From Callipepla californica brunnescens (Eukaryota; Chordata; Aves; Galliformes; Odontophoridae), in NCBI GenBank assembly GCA_023055505.1, contig JALIRH010000026.1, positions 6,401,591 to 6,465,590 of the forward strand: DNA of 64,000 nucleotides. Direction: 5' to 3'. Positions 24,966 through 36,829 of the stretch are shown piece by piece; position 1 is the stretch's first letter; each line of letters begins with the position of its first letter. The notes below the pieces were generated by a model, which was not told where the DNA came from, made no database searches, and worked only from the letters and a program-made list of their open reading frames with translations. The position numbers and the translations under genes are program-made.

Positions 24966-27900
24966 TATTTTAGGTCACAACAAAAATATATCAGGAAAGC
25001 AACGAAACGTTATACAAATTCACAGTGCACATACACAGCGAAAGTCAACGCAATCTCTCTGCTGTTTCTAGATTTTAAGACAAGGCCACACTGTCAGAAG
25101 TTAACTAATAACACTTATTTACAAATATTAAGCCTGTTTCATCTGTAAATAAACACTGCTGTGGTAAAACCTTATTAAGAACCACGAAATGGTTTTGATT
25201 GGAAGGGACACCCCTCACTAAGCAAGTTGCTCAGGGTTGTTGCAATGACACTATGACTCACTCTGCCCTTTGCTGTCCAAATCCTTTTGTTATGCAACAG
25301 CCCTGTTTTATTACTTGTTACCTTGACAGGAAATGATTGATTACAACGTGCAGTAAATAGCACGGTCTTTGGACAATCATAACTCAGTGGGTTGTTCTCT
25401 TCAGCTATAATCTCATCACTCCTTTAGCAATGATTCATTTTTGTGCCTCTCTTTAGCTGTAATCTAAGTGAAGAAGGTCCATTCCTTCACATAACTCTTC
25501 ATTATTATTTTTTATTCTACAGTTTCCTTAGCTAGGAAAACACTACACCCTGTTGACTATCACAAATGATTCAGTTATTTTCCTTAGAGTAGCCTTTATT
25601 TTTAGAAGGATTGCTTCTTCAAAAGCCACAACCTTTGTTTTGGTTCAGTTGACACTCCTGCCCAAACAGCAGGTTGTTTTTATCTTGCCACTGACAGCAC
25701 AAAGGAATTTTAAGAAAGGATGATGGATGTCCACATACAAGCTACATTATTATCTTCACAAAAAACTTAGTCTTATAATGAGCTACAGAAACAACCTAAT
25801 CAGGTAATCTAATTAATCAGAAAATCCTCACGTGATACAACATATTAGCTACAGCATGAGATTACTGCATAAGAATTAGTTTAAGGAACATGATTAAGTG
25901 TTTTACTACGGTGGTGCCTCCAACAATTACAAAGATGGAAGCCCTTGAGCTTGAATTGGGACTGCAAAAAACAAGAACAGATCAAATATCGAGAAAAGAC
26001 CTAACAGCTCCCAGTCCAGCCAGCAACCAACCTTTCCATCTCATGAACTTGTGATCCATCTGATGAAAGAAACACTCCCCAAACTTGCTCCTCTTTTTTA
26101 GGGCTCCTTGTGTGCACATGGGCAGTCTAGTAGGTCACAGGTATTCTTCACACATTTATTCAATACAACCAATGTGTTCCATGATTATCCTCTTCCCTTT
26201 TGAATACAAGAATAAATGGTTATTCTAACTACAGAAAAGTGGAACAACTTCAAGATTAACCCTAAAGACACAAAAACGCAGATGACAAAGTTCCAAGTTG
26301 AATGCTGCTGACTTCCATGAGCAGAAGCAGCAAATATTTCCACTTTGTAAGCGTAAGGCTCACTTAAGTTTACCATAATACATCACCTAACTCCTAGGGC
26401 CACCTCTTCACACTTTCTCTCTACCCCAGGGTTACAGAACCCCACAAGAGCTGTTAGGGTCAAGATGTTCATATTACGATTCAGTAAACCCTAATGAATA
26501 TCATAACTTAATCAGTCTCAGGCAGAATCATCTCAGAACTAACTCTTAACCTGAAGACTGAACACATATTACACACTAAAGCAAGAATAACTAAAAACAC
26601 TCTTATATCAAACGATTATCTGAAATAGGTCCCTGATATCTGCAAGTTACTGTTCACTGCATTTCAACAGTCACACTACACAAACAAAACTCCACAATAT
26701 CTCAGCATGTTGCGAAGGGCAATGTTCAACCTTAATTTGTCAGATTTGACGCAGCTCATTGTTCTCAGCTTGCAAAACCAGTCAACACCAGTTTGATGTG
26801 GGAGTTGTGGGAGCCTAAAAATAATTGATCCAACTGTGAACTAGATCTTGTTTTGGCTAAAAACCAAAGCATTCATTCACTTGACCAACCAAAAATAGAC
26901 AGTTTCACCCATAACACAAATGTCACCCTGGAGAGCAAAAAACTTCCAGAAAACACTTAAAACTGCTCAGAGAAACAAACAAAAACAATCAGATGCTTCA
27001 GTCAACATAACAAAACTTACAGCCGCTGTATAGGAGCAAAGCACACATGAACATTTGCCATAACAGAGTGATATTAAATTGGGTTAATGTCTTTCTGTAT
27101 TACTGACCATCTGTAGCTTTAACTACACATTAAATTAAAACAATCATAATAGATCTTCGTTACAAACTTAAATATAGTAGAAGGTAATGAAATTTAACAA
27201 TTTTACTTTTCTTTTAAGCAAGGAAACATCTGCTACATTCATTACACACAATTCTTTCTCTAGGAACACTGACCAGAATACAAACCAAAATGCCATAGCT
27301 AATGAAAGTTTAAATTTCACACATACTTCAGTTAACACCAGAAAACTGAGATTCTCTCACTCCAAACAGGGCAAGCCACTTTTGCAGAGAAACTTAACCA
27401 ATGCAATTTATAACTAAGATTTACTGGACTCTCTAAGAAGGTTCTTGGAAGTCTACTTCTACTACAGGTTCACAAAATGAAAAATGAGGCAAAACAGGAA
27501 AGTACATCAGATAAAGGACCAAAGTTAAACTGGATAAAGTCTGTAAGTCTGTTTTGAAAATGTCTTTTTTTTTTATAATTTGCTTGATTGTTTTTTGTTT
27601 TTCCACTACTCACAACACTACATTAAAAAAAATTAATATACTAAAATTTTCAAAAACTTAAAACCCAGAGCTCTCTGTGACTCCCTTGAATAAGAATGTA
27701 TATGGCACAAACATGCAACAAAAGGAGGGGGGACCACCACATTTCACTTATTTCTACTACAGTTAAAAACTTTCCCACAGGAATAGCCTCCCTTGCAAGT
27801 GATCAGACAATTCTACTTAACCTGTATAGCTATTCTTAATCTTTTCCCATTTTTGAAGAAAATACCCTTGTTTCCTTTTTCTATCACTTGAACTGTGAAA

Positions 27901-28360
27901 AGAAAAACAGCCAGCATTTTCTCAAAGCAAAAATCATTCTATCAAGATTGTTGAAGTGCCCTGTTTCTGTTTTCTCCCAGCTTTTCTAGAAGACATTAAT
28001 CAAAACAGCCTTTGCTAAATCAGAAATAACCATTACCATGACACGCAGTGGCAAAAACAGGCCGTCCATACAGCATGGTTAAGCTATCAAAGATGACTGT
28101 CATGGACAAAGCATGGTTCTGATCCCACCTTAACCAGACACATCTCCAAGGAGTCATTCCCTGCTTTAACACTTGTCTACTGCTTCAGCAAGATTCTTCA
28201 GATTATTAAATCATAAAAAAAAAAAAAAAAATCCAAACACTCTAATCCATGGAAAAAAAAAAAAAACAAAACATAAAAACACCAGTAAATCCTAACAGCT
28301 CAAGCTACTGTTTCACAGCAATCTAAGCCAAACTAACTCCTGGCTCGCATAGAATCTTAC
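24965..28360. other. Intron-like sequence of the leftward gene
   Basis: AT-rich with only a CR1 remnant near 25.2 kb and poly-A runs around 28.2 kb. No exon that I can support. Confidence 0.4.
25178..25260 (-). mobile_element. Probable CR1 remnant, antisense
   Basis: GAAATGGTTTTGATTGGAAG followed by CAAGTTGCTCAGGGTTG resembles the antisense CR1 3' end, with the usual intervening block shortened. It is short and diverged. Confidence 0.4.
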
Positions 28361-28401
28361 CTCCCTCTGGCTGCATGTTCCCACTCACTCTTTTGTGCCA
28401 G
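28361..28401 (-). CDS. Candidate exon of leftward gene
   Basis: Strong donor (GAG/GTAAGA) at 28360 ends a purine-rich 41-nt segment. Two frames are open: WHKRVSGNMQPEG (phase 2 in, 1 out, joining the neighbours) and LAQKSEWEHAARG (phase 0 in). The acceptor at 28402-28403 has a weak pyrimidine tract. The frame choice depends entirely on the neighbouring exon calls. Confidence 0.3.
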
Positions 28402-29468
28402 CTTCAACATTCATCAGATTCTGTACAGAACCGTTCCATCAAGCTGAATCAGCAGAAAGTCATCCACCGAAGAAAAGCAAAACAGCTTTCTGCTGGGTCA
28501 GTGCACTGAAACAGGTTGGTGCAGATCCTACTGAACACAAGAGCTCCGAGCTCAACCTCCACAGCCACCAGGACCATGAGCACAGGCTACCACAGAAGTA
28601 CACTGAGGACCTGGCTCACCAGCAGGTCAAGCAAGTAGCAAAGCTTATCACCCCACAAAGAGCAGAACTGCAGATCCAAGGAAGTAGTGACCCCTCTGGC
28701 AGCAGCAAGCTGCTAGATTAGCCTGCTTCACCCTCTTGTATCTGGAGTAGCACAACCACGATAAAACTCCTGGGAAAATACCGCTTCATTCAATGGCACC
28801 GTGTTCTGGTCCTTCAGTAAAGCACCTCTTATAACATGCCTGAGTGTTTCTTAAGTCAGAAGCATTTCCGTACTTTTACCTTTCAACTACCTACCTCCTG
28901 CTTTACATGCAAGTCTTGTCTGCACAGGGCAAAGGTGAGCAACTGTCCCTGTGCTCACGCATACGCTGAGCCTACCAGAAATTTAACTGGCACAAGATCA
29001 CCATTAGTTTAACAGATCAAAATGCTTAAATGAGCAGTCAGCTAAGACGCACCAACTTCTTCTGAGCTCTGAAAGAATAATTTCATGCTCAACTACACTC
29101 ATATTTTGTCATTGTAACTGCACATAATACACAAAACAATTATTTTCAACAAGCTTGTAGATAAAGGTAGAAGGCAACCATCAAGCAAAAGAATGACAAC
29201 AAACTCATCCACCTCACAACATACTCCTCATGAATTGCCTTAAGAACACTGCTGGCAGGCTTTGTGCCTGCTTTCCAGTGTGGAGTCTTTTGAACAGATG
29301 GAAGGGAGGAGCGACAACCACAGCAGAATGTTCATTATTTACACATTCTTTACACTAGTAAGGTAGGCAGTGCCTGGCCACTTCCAGAGAGGGATGTGAA
29401 GATAAAATAACAAAGAAAATTTAAAAGTAAAGAGAACTGTTATTTACTGCGTATTACCAGCATCTTAC

Positions 29469-29491
29469 CCAAGAGAAACTTTGGGAACAAA
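29469..29491 (-). CDS. Candidate small exon of leftward gene
   Basis: A 23-nt segment reading FVPKVSL plus two nucleotides, with acceptor after a T-rich run and donor GG/GTAAGA. Phase 0 in and phase 2 out fits between the candidates at 30288-30316 and 28361-28401. It is very short and the acceptor is mediocre, so the call rests mainly on the donor and phase. Confidence 0.25.
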
Positions 29492-30287
29492 CTTCATTTC
29501 ACAACAAGACAACATGACATATGTATGTACACAAACCACAGAAAGACAGAAGTTTCCCACCAATAAATATCTCCAAAAGGGCCTTGAAAGGTTTCACAGA
29601 TAAGAGCTCATACATTTTGCTACTGAAAAAGTCATACAGAAACCAACACTAGTTTGCACCCTGCCCTCAGCGAGGCAAAACCCAGTGCATGTGCCAAACC
29701 ACAGCGGCAGCTGCTAATTCAGCACCTGCCCACGAACGCACTCACACATCTGGGGCTGTGTGGAGCCACAGGACCAGCATGCTGTGAACATTTCTCTGCA
29801 GCACGATCCCTTAAATTGCTGTGTTATCCTCATCTACATGGGAACTCTCCTGCTGATCAAATGAATGCAAAAACCACATGAACTGTATAACCTTAATGCT
29901 TTAATAATTTCTGTCGTAATTACTAAATGCCAGTATATAAGGGATTCAATTTGGAATATGAAGAGTAGCTGATATTTTCCCTGGAAACAAACCTTACAAA
30001 AAAAAAAAAAAACAGTTGACTCCTCATGATGTAAAATTTCTTCAGAAGAGGAGAAAGGCCACACTTGACACCATATTAATCATGGAAAATATGATACAGG
30101 CATTGCTTGTCAATTAACAATGAGAACTAATTAAGGAAATAACTTCCAACTGCTGACAGGGCCCAACCGACTTCAGTATGTCAAATTTATTTCACAATTT
30201 CAGTCACCAAGCCTACCTATAAAGCTACCTGTAAAGTTTATTCCCAAGCTGTTGCCTCCACACATTCTTGTACACACTACTTCTTAC

Positions 30288-30341
30288 CTCCCGTTGCCAA
30301 GGCTTGCCATCCTTACCTACACGGAAATTGTTGCATGCGGA
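30288..30341 (-). CDS. Candidate exon 2 of leftward gene
   Basis: Consensus donor (GAG/GTAAGA) at 30287. Two acceptors are possible. The nearer one, before 30316, gives a 29-nt exon in phase 1, joins the ATG exon and reads G-KDGKPWQRE. The farther one, before 30341, gives a 54-nt phase-0 exon reading SACNNFRVGKDGKPWQRE in the same frame. Only the short form joins the 30826-30913 exon without an intervening exon. The donor is strong and both acceptors follow T-rich stretches. Confidence 0.45.
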
Positions 30342-30699
30342 CTGCATTTAAACATAGATGCTACTCCACCCTGGGATTTACTAGAAGAATCAGTCATGTA
30401 TTTTACTTCGTGGTATGCAGAGTATCTGGATGTCTCGGGTGGACAATACATGCTTGGAGGAACAGTCTTTCAGAGCACACTTAACCACTCTTAGAGCACG
30501 TGCCTTCAGTTCACGCGAGGCAAGGTATAGATGCGCTTCTACAGAAATCACATTGGGTGAAATGGACTTAGCACACACCCCAAACAGAGCTGCTAACGCG
30601 AGCCAAGCCACCACAGGAATCCAGTCCCACCAACCAGGCTCGGGCTGGTCGCTGAGAGGTCACCAGGTCCCGAGCATCAACCGATCAGCACTAAACACC

Positions 30700-31385
30700 C
30701 TGGCTGTCCCCTTGCAACCCGCAGCCGGCAGCCCCCGCCTTCTTCCACTAGGAAGGCCGTGGCCGCACGGCCTGACAGTCCTCCGACTGTCTTCCTCCGA
30801 CCCCCGACCCCAGCCCGCCCCTCACCTGCTGCCGAGCCCAGGGCCCGGCGGTGCCTCCTGCCGAGCTCCCGCAGCTCCTCCTCGTCCTCCTCCAGCCTCC
30901 AGGCTTCGGCCATCGGCGAAGGAGCGCGGCCGACGCCGCTCAAGGGCCGGGGGCTACCATGGGCGGCCGGGGGCCTTCCCGCCCCTTCCCAGGACGGCGG
31001 GGGAGGCCGGCGCCTTCGCTCAACACGGCCGCCTGTCCCCGCCGGGCCTGCCCCGCACCTGCACCGCGCCCGCGAGCCGCCGCCGGCAGGGCGAGCGTGG
31101 GAGAGCCGGCAGCCGGCTGCCGAGAGGAGGAAAGGCAGCGGAGGCGCCGGCTGCCCTTCCTGCCCATCCGCGGCTCGGCGTCAGCAGGAAACCCCACGGC
31201 CGCCTGGCACCACCACAAAAGGGGGCGGAGGAGACGGCGAGGGGAGGAACCTGCGGCCGCCGGCGGGCAGCGCCGCGCCGGGCACCTTGCGGATACAGCG
31301 GGCCGCGATCGCGCAGGGCCCGGCCGGACCGAGCGGGGCAGCCCTGAGCGGGTCCCGAGCAACCCCGCGCTACACGATGAGGGGA
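30700..31385. promoter_or_regulatory. CpG island 1, promoter of the leftward gene
   Basis: Composition changes abruptly from AT-rich flanks to a roughly 0.7 kb stretch that is very G+C-rich and dense in undepleted CpG. This is the usual signature of an unmethylated vertebrate housekeeping-type promoter. On the minus strand it contains an ATG exon ending in a good donor (30826-30913), so at least one transcript should leave leftwards. I found no equally convincing plus-strand first exon or donor. Long plus-strand open frames across the island (up to about 300 codons) are expected where stop codons are rare and are not taken as genes. Confidence 0.85.
30826..30913 (-). CDS. First coding exon of leftward gene, unidentified protein
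   Basis: Minus-strand ATG at 30913 inside CpG island 1 opens a 29-codon frame starting MAEAWRLEEDEEELRELG and continuing RRHRRALGSAA. It ends in a consensus donor (CAG/GTGAGG) with one nucleotide left over (phase 1 out). The run of Glu/Asp with spaced Leu and then an Arg/His patch suggests a short acidic helix or coiled coil followed by a basic segment. Location in the island, frame and donor agree. I do not recognise the family. The next exon must supply two nucleotides to complete a codon; the candidate at 30288-30316 does. Confidence 0.65.
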
Positions 31386-32864
31386 ACGCGGCCGGAGTCT
31401 TGGTTCCCTTTAAAACGGGAGTATAAGAAGACAAAAAGGCCGCTCACGGCGCGGGACCTGGCAAGCTGGGAGATCCAGCAGCATGTGGAGGTGCAAGTGT
31501 CATCGCAGCAGGGCTCCGGCATCCTGGAGGTGGTAGGGTGCAGCCGGGGCAGGTGTCCTGCTCCATCCTGAGAAGACCTGCACAGGAAGAAAGGCATTAG
31601 AAATGTAAAAATAAAGAAATAAAAGCACTCAGGGTGAAGAAACGCAGCCCAACCCTGCAGGTCTGGGCTCTGGGAGGCCTTCCACTCAACAGCTTCATGA
31701 AGGAAGGCATTCAAACAATGGCCCCCTCTAGCACATGAGCTGGAGGATGTGGCTTTTGGCATGAGGTTCATAAGGGGCTCTCTTAAACCTCTTAAAGTGA
31801 AGTGATCTTGGGGATGCACTTGAAACCAGTAAGCACATACTCCTAGGACTAAAGCAATACACAACATCTGGCTGTACTTCAGGTTGGACACTCAGAATTC
31901 AGTTAGTTCCAGCTTTATTTATTTATTTTCCTGGGACACACTTGCTTCTACCTAGAACAAAAATAACATTGTATCTTCCCATAACATAAGTTAATGTAAA
32001 ACCAGTTTGTAAATCTTGTTACAGGCAGCTCTACAGAGAGCCTTACACTGAAGGAACAGCCTTATGAGGAAGTAAAATTCAACTTCAGCGCAGGTGGATA
32101 ATGGACAATAAAAAAAATGTGACAATTCATTAGACCAGGAAGTTAAAACACTAACCCCAATGTTGAGCAATATCTACTATTATCTACTCAGCACACTGAA
32201 TCAAGTACTGTGCAGGAAGAAAAAGGTATCATAAAACAGTGTATCATAACACCCTAATCACCCACCGCAGCATCAAACGTTCAAGGACTATGCAAGTTTG
32301 AAGAGGCACTTGCTGTAAAAGGACCTAAGGCCAGGCATAAAACTGAATGTACAATAGGTTTGTATTACAGACAAGTCAAACCTGCCACTACAGGTATGTG
32401 TTCTCAAAAGCCACATGCGTCAAATGAGCTTGCATGGGAGGAGCATACTTTGGATGAAAGATCTCACAAATTCCAGTACCAGATCAACACCTTGCATTTC
32501 ATCTAAACTGGGTGTGTAATTCCTCTGTGATGCACTTGTGCTGCAGATGCCCTAAAGGGGTTCACCAGAAGTCCTCACCCCCAAGACAAGAAAAAGTTCA
32601 AACACCAGGAAGTATGAGGAACACCAGAAGGGAGTAAAGTTGCTGGAAGGCGTGTGAGACAAAAATCTCCCATGTAAAAAAACAGGATGAGTTGTTTGCA
32701 TTCTAGTTCTCTGCTGTAGAGCCACAATACCACACCTGCCTTCAGCTCCCAAATACCACTATCCACAAAGTGACAAAGACACAAAATACAGCTTTAGCCA
32801 GATTTATGTAATGCAGCCAAAGTTATCTCGCTAGAGATGAAGCTCCACAGAGAAACATAGTGTA

Positions 32865-33187
32865 ACTCTGTAATATAATAGAAAGCACAGCACTAACAGC
32901 AGAATAACAAAGGCCTAAGCTGCAGCAAGTGAGGATAAGACCAAATGAAGCAGCTGAATAAAAAAGACTGCTTATCCTTGGAAGGCCTCAGGTACACAGG
33001 AATCTCAGGCATAACACACTCACTTCCACTGCCAAATCCTTAAAGTCCAGGCAGGGGTGGATCCTGGCTCCACCCGATGTGGTCACTCAGATACACTGCA
33101 TGCACCTGAGCTTTCCTGGGTTGCTCCTGCCTTCCCACCAGGTGCTCCATCACTGGTTTAAGCTGTGTCTTAGCATTTCCACTACCC
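32865..33187 (-). mobile_element. LTR-like repeat, copy A
   Basis: One of five related copies in this window. Read on the minus strand it starts GTAGTGGAAATGCTAAG, carries a GGTGGGAAGGCAGG block and a GAGTGACCAC block, then GGATCCACCCC and GCAGTGGAAGTGAG. It ends near a TATTACAG motif. The splice-donor-like position seen in copies C and D is mutated here. TG/CA-type ends, a promoter-like middle and the length suggest a solo LTR, but I cannot name the family. Confidence 0.6.
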
Positions 33188-35934
33188 ATGGCAACAGTTG
33201 CAAGAGAAAAATACGGACACCAAGAAAAAGGGATAATGAATGCATTAGAGACAAGCACCCCTGTTCTTAATATACCTAAGACACAGTCTTAAAAGCGCAG
33301 AGAACATCCTATTTACAAATCAAAACCCTGTACTAGGATGATATAAAGCGATGAGGTCCCTGAAGTGCCAGCCCAGCCACACACCAAACTCTGCCAGTGG
33401 GAAACACTGTCAGGAACTGAAGTCCCTGCTCAGAACTAGAAGAGGTGATTAAGAGATGTATGGATCTAACCAAGAACAAATTTTGCCAGAAAGAAAGACA
33501 TCAAATTGTAATGTAATTGATAGGTGGATATGAGACTCAAGTAACAAACAACATATGACAGGAAACAGCTTTCAATTAGTACTGCTGGAAACAAACAAAT
33601 AATGCCGGCATTTGAACAACATTAAAACAGAAAGCAGCACTGCATAAAACACTTGTAACAGATCTCTGAACTACTTATTACAAAAAAGAAGAAAAAACAT
33701 GCAATAATACACATTACCTCCAAAAGGAAGCAGCTTACCACTAGGCAGAATTCTTCAGGACATGTTCTCCGTTGGTACATGTTCACACTGCTTGTGTACA
33801 AATGCCACAGGCTTTCAAGCTTAAGGGCTTTTACTTATGGCTTTAAATGCCTGTAGAACAAGCGTGTGGAGGATAATATACAGTGCAGATGTGCACAGTG
33901 GTACATTCTCATTCTCTTCACTTCCCTCAACAGCAAAGTCTGCTAATACACAAAGACTAAGGGCACAAAGATGGAGAACTTTGTTGGAGAACTCAATCAT
34001 ACCATGAGCATCAACTGTTCCTCGCATTCAGTTTATGTCGGTGACCAACAGCTTCAGGGTTGCTCTACCAAAGCAGCATCTCATCTGAGTCTTGGTACTT
34101 GACAAAGGCATACAAATAATGGAAGTAACTGGGAAGGAGGTAGGCTTTAACAAACCAGCAGGAGTTAAGTGGGGCTCTGACAAAGTACTCCTGAGCAGTT
34201 CCAATAACACACTCTGACAGTGCCTCCCACCTGGGCAAGCAGCTTTTAGGTGGAGAGAGCTGTGCTTCTGGAGTTTTAGAGAAGGAGCAAAGCCTGCTAA
34301 AATAATCAGAACAGCTGGAGTTGCTGGCTAATCTAATAATAGCTCAGGCCAGACAGAGTAATTTGTGATAATTTGGCTCAGAATGGAACAGAAAAGAAGT
34401 TCTACTGAGTTGCCGCACCCAGGGGAAGAAGGAAATGGGGTGGGGACTGGACCTAACAGTTTCAAATGGAGCAAAAAGTAAAACCACGCAGGAAATACTC
34501 TCCAGAAAACCCATATTTCTCAGGAAATTGAAACTTAAAAAAAAAAAAGAAAAAAATGTGAAGGAAGGGGGGAAAAAAAGAGAAAAATTCCTGAAGTTAA
34601 AGAAAAAGAAGAAAGCATATCACCATGCAATTCTGCTCTGAAATACTCTAATAAGTACAATAAGCTTGTGTCTTAGAAGCAGGATGAAAAAAAAAAATGC
34701 ACTTTTGTAATTCAGGGAGAATCTCTGCTGCATATATATGCGTAGGAATAAAAAGACTTTTGTGTGTTTCATAGCTATAGTTCTCCCAGAAAAGAAAACT
34801 TATTGTCTCAGAAAGTCTACAATCTAGCAGTTAGAATCTAGGAATCCCTCACTGCGATTTTACTTCGCCATACACATCATTGCCATTAAGTGCATGCTCA
34901 GAATTTCACAACAGTAGAGCAGAAGGAAGCAACAAGGTAAATGGGTCTTTGTATTCTCTGCAGAGCACCAACAATTAGTCACCTTAACAGTTATTATTTA
35001 TTAAGTACTTTGCTCTGATTTGTGTCCTTGGAATTACTGCTTTGTGTGGCCCTGCCAAAAGACACTGTTTTTCAACAAAAAATATCTGCACTATAGAACT
35101 GCTATATAGTTGCTTATGTAGCCTCAGTGCCTATTCAGGTTCTGCAAAGCAGCTGAAGCCTGCAATGAATGTATCAGTGTTTGGCAAAGATACAGAAGCC
35201 TCAAACCACAAAAGAATGCAGACAAAAGATTATTTAAAGACGCAAAAGACAAAAAAAAAAAAAGTGTTCGTAAAAACGTAGCCCTTAGACAAGAAAACAT
35301 TATTTAAGCTCAAAGTGAAAATAACAAGGATTTTGCTCAACAGAAGAACAACATTGGCAATACAACCATTAAAGGAAATGGACAATGGGGAGAGCCAAAA
35401 TGTAATAATTTGATCTCCATTTGTGTTCACCTGGTCCAATGGATTCTCATATAACCAGAGACAAACATATCAAGAACCTGCAGGCTTCCTGAAAAGTCTC
35501 CAGATAAACATGGGCTCCTTCATACTGTTAGAATTGCTCATAGCTCCCATCACATCAACGAGATAACAAACTAAGCATAGATGATGTTTGTGATAAGGGG
35601 AGTTTACAAAAACAGAAAGTAATTTATCTGCTTAAAACAACATCTTCCTAATACTAACTACAAAAAAAACCTCACCTTTAAGTGAACCCATAGATTTTGA
35701 AACCACTCTTAAAAAAAATTTTGCTATAAAAAGAACAATTCCAGTAACTTCAGAAGACTAAAAACTCACAAAAAACAAACAAAAAAAACAGCCAGGTGAC
35801 CAAACACACAAAGCCTACACAGGAGAAAACACTTTGAGTTCCTACTTACTGAATTAACATTACCATTAATTTCAATTACTTACACTGCATTTAATTTAGA
35901 ACAAAAAGCAGTCTTCACCCCCCCCATTATTTTA

Positions 35935-36290
35935 AACACCAAACACAACACAACAACAAGTTCGAAAACACTACAATAATAGCAAAGTCCTACACCACAA
36001 CAAATAAAGGTAATAACCCACATATAAAAAAACACAAAAACAAACAACAGAAAAAGAAAATCTGCTAAACCTTAAAAGACCCCAAATACATATATAACCT
36101 CCAGCAAAGCACTCTCATCTACCCCCACCAACTCTTAAATGAGGTCTGGGAAGGGGTGCATCCTGGCTGCACCCCCTGCAGTCACTCAGGGTACATTGCA
36201 CACACCTGAGCTCCCCTGCGTTAGCCCTGCCTTTCCACCAGGTGCTCCATCACTGTTTCAAGCCATGACTCAGCATTTCCACTACACTTT
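35935..36290 (-). mobile_element. LTR-like repeat, copy B
   Basis: Minus-strand copy starting TGTAGTGGAAATGCTGAGTC at 36290 and running left. It shares the GATGGAGCACCTGGTGG block and CAGACCTCATTTAAGAG with copies C and D. Beyond about 36078 the similarity is weak and A-rich (as read on the plus strand). Its start faces away from copy C, making a divergent pair. Confidence 0.65.
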
Positions 36291-36330
36291 TCTAAACTTT
36301 TCTGCTTTTCTGCTGCAGTTTGCATTTCAG

Positions 36331-36396
36331 CGCCAAGAGCTGTTAAAGGAAAAACTTACAGAAGTTCACAGGAGAGCCCTAAAAAAACTTCAAAAG
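36331..36396 (+). CDS. Exon of rightward gene between two divergent LTRs
   Basis: A 66-nt exon with tandem acceptors (CTGCTGCAG and TTTGCATTTCAG) and donor AAAAG/GTAAAA. Two frames are fully open. Phase 1 reads PRAVKGKTYRSSQESPKKTS then K, matching the phase-1 exons at 50904, 54844, 55564, 63036 and 63265. Phase 0 reads RQELLKEKLTEVHRRALKKL then QK, a coiled-coil-like helix that would join the phase-0 terminal exon at 50597. I favour phase 1 because more exons agree. It lies in a 172-bp unique gap between LTR copies B and C. Confidence 0.5.
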
Positions 36397-36462
36397 GTAA
36401 AATAGAATCATAAATTTGTCCACTTTAATAAATCTAGAAGTTTCTCAGAGTACAGAAATTGG

Positions 36463-36829
36463 TTATTGTAATAGGAATGCTAAGTCATGGCTTGAACCAA
36501 TGATGGAGCTCCTGATGGGAAGGCAGGGCCAACCCAGGGGAGCTCAGGTGTGTGCAATGTACCTGAGTGACTGCAAGGGGTGGAGCCAGGATCCAGCCCT
36601 TCCCAGACCTCATTTAAGGGCTGGCAGTGGAAACAAGCATACTTTGCTGGAGGATCCTGTGTACCTGAGGTTTTCTGAGTGTAAGTGAACTTTTTTTTTT
36701 TTTTTTTTTTTTTTTTCCACTTCTTTTACTTTTGTGTTTATGATTGCTGTATTTGAGCACGTGCTGTTTTGTTGTAGCCTGGGGCCTTGTTCTTCTGCTG
36801 TCATTTCTGTATTTTCTGTTGTGATACAG
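36463..36829 (+). mobile_element. LTR-like repeat, copy C
   Basis: Plus-strand copy: AATGCTAAGTCATGGCTTG, GGGAAGGCAGGGCCAACCC, GTGGAGCCAGGATC, then CTCATTTAAGGGCTGGCAG, a TATA-like AT-rich box. About 70 bp further there is a good splice donor (GAGT/GTAAGTG). A 26-nt T run (36691-36716) follows, and the copy ends near GTTGTGATACAG. Start and end are compatible with TG...CA LTR termini. Confidence 0.65.

Larger units (their letters stand above)
31390..36330. other. A-rich intergenic or intronic stretch
   Basis: Between CpG island 1 and the divergent LTR pair. Plus-strand A exceeds T in the lines I counted, as in the leftward gene. It contains LTR copies A and B and otherwise no exon I can support. 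A minus-strand open frame of about 170 codons at 31370-31891 has no splice or promoter context. Confidence 0.5.

Noticed and set aside
30940..31434. 164-codon minus-strand open frame in CpG island 1
   Set aside because: Same composition effect; it lies upstream of the better-supported ATG exon at 30913 and would be promoter or 5' UTR.
30415..31571. Long plus-strand open frames (191-310 codons) across CpG island 1
   Set aside because: Stop codons are rare in such GC-rich DNA; the frames overlap one another, are Pro/Arg/Ala/Gly-rich and low in complexity, and have no matching splice or conserved-domain signal.
31370..31891. 173-codon minus-strand open frame starting at 31891
   Set aside because: It crosses the edge of the CpG island and contains mixed low-complexity Phe/Thr/Cys runs; no acceptor, donor or recognisable domain.
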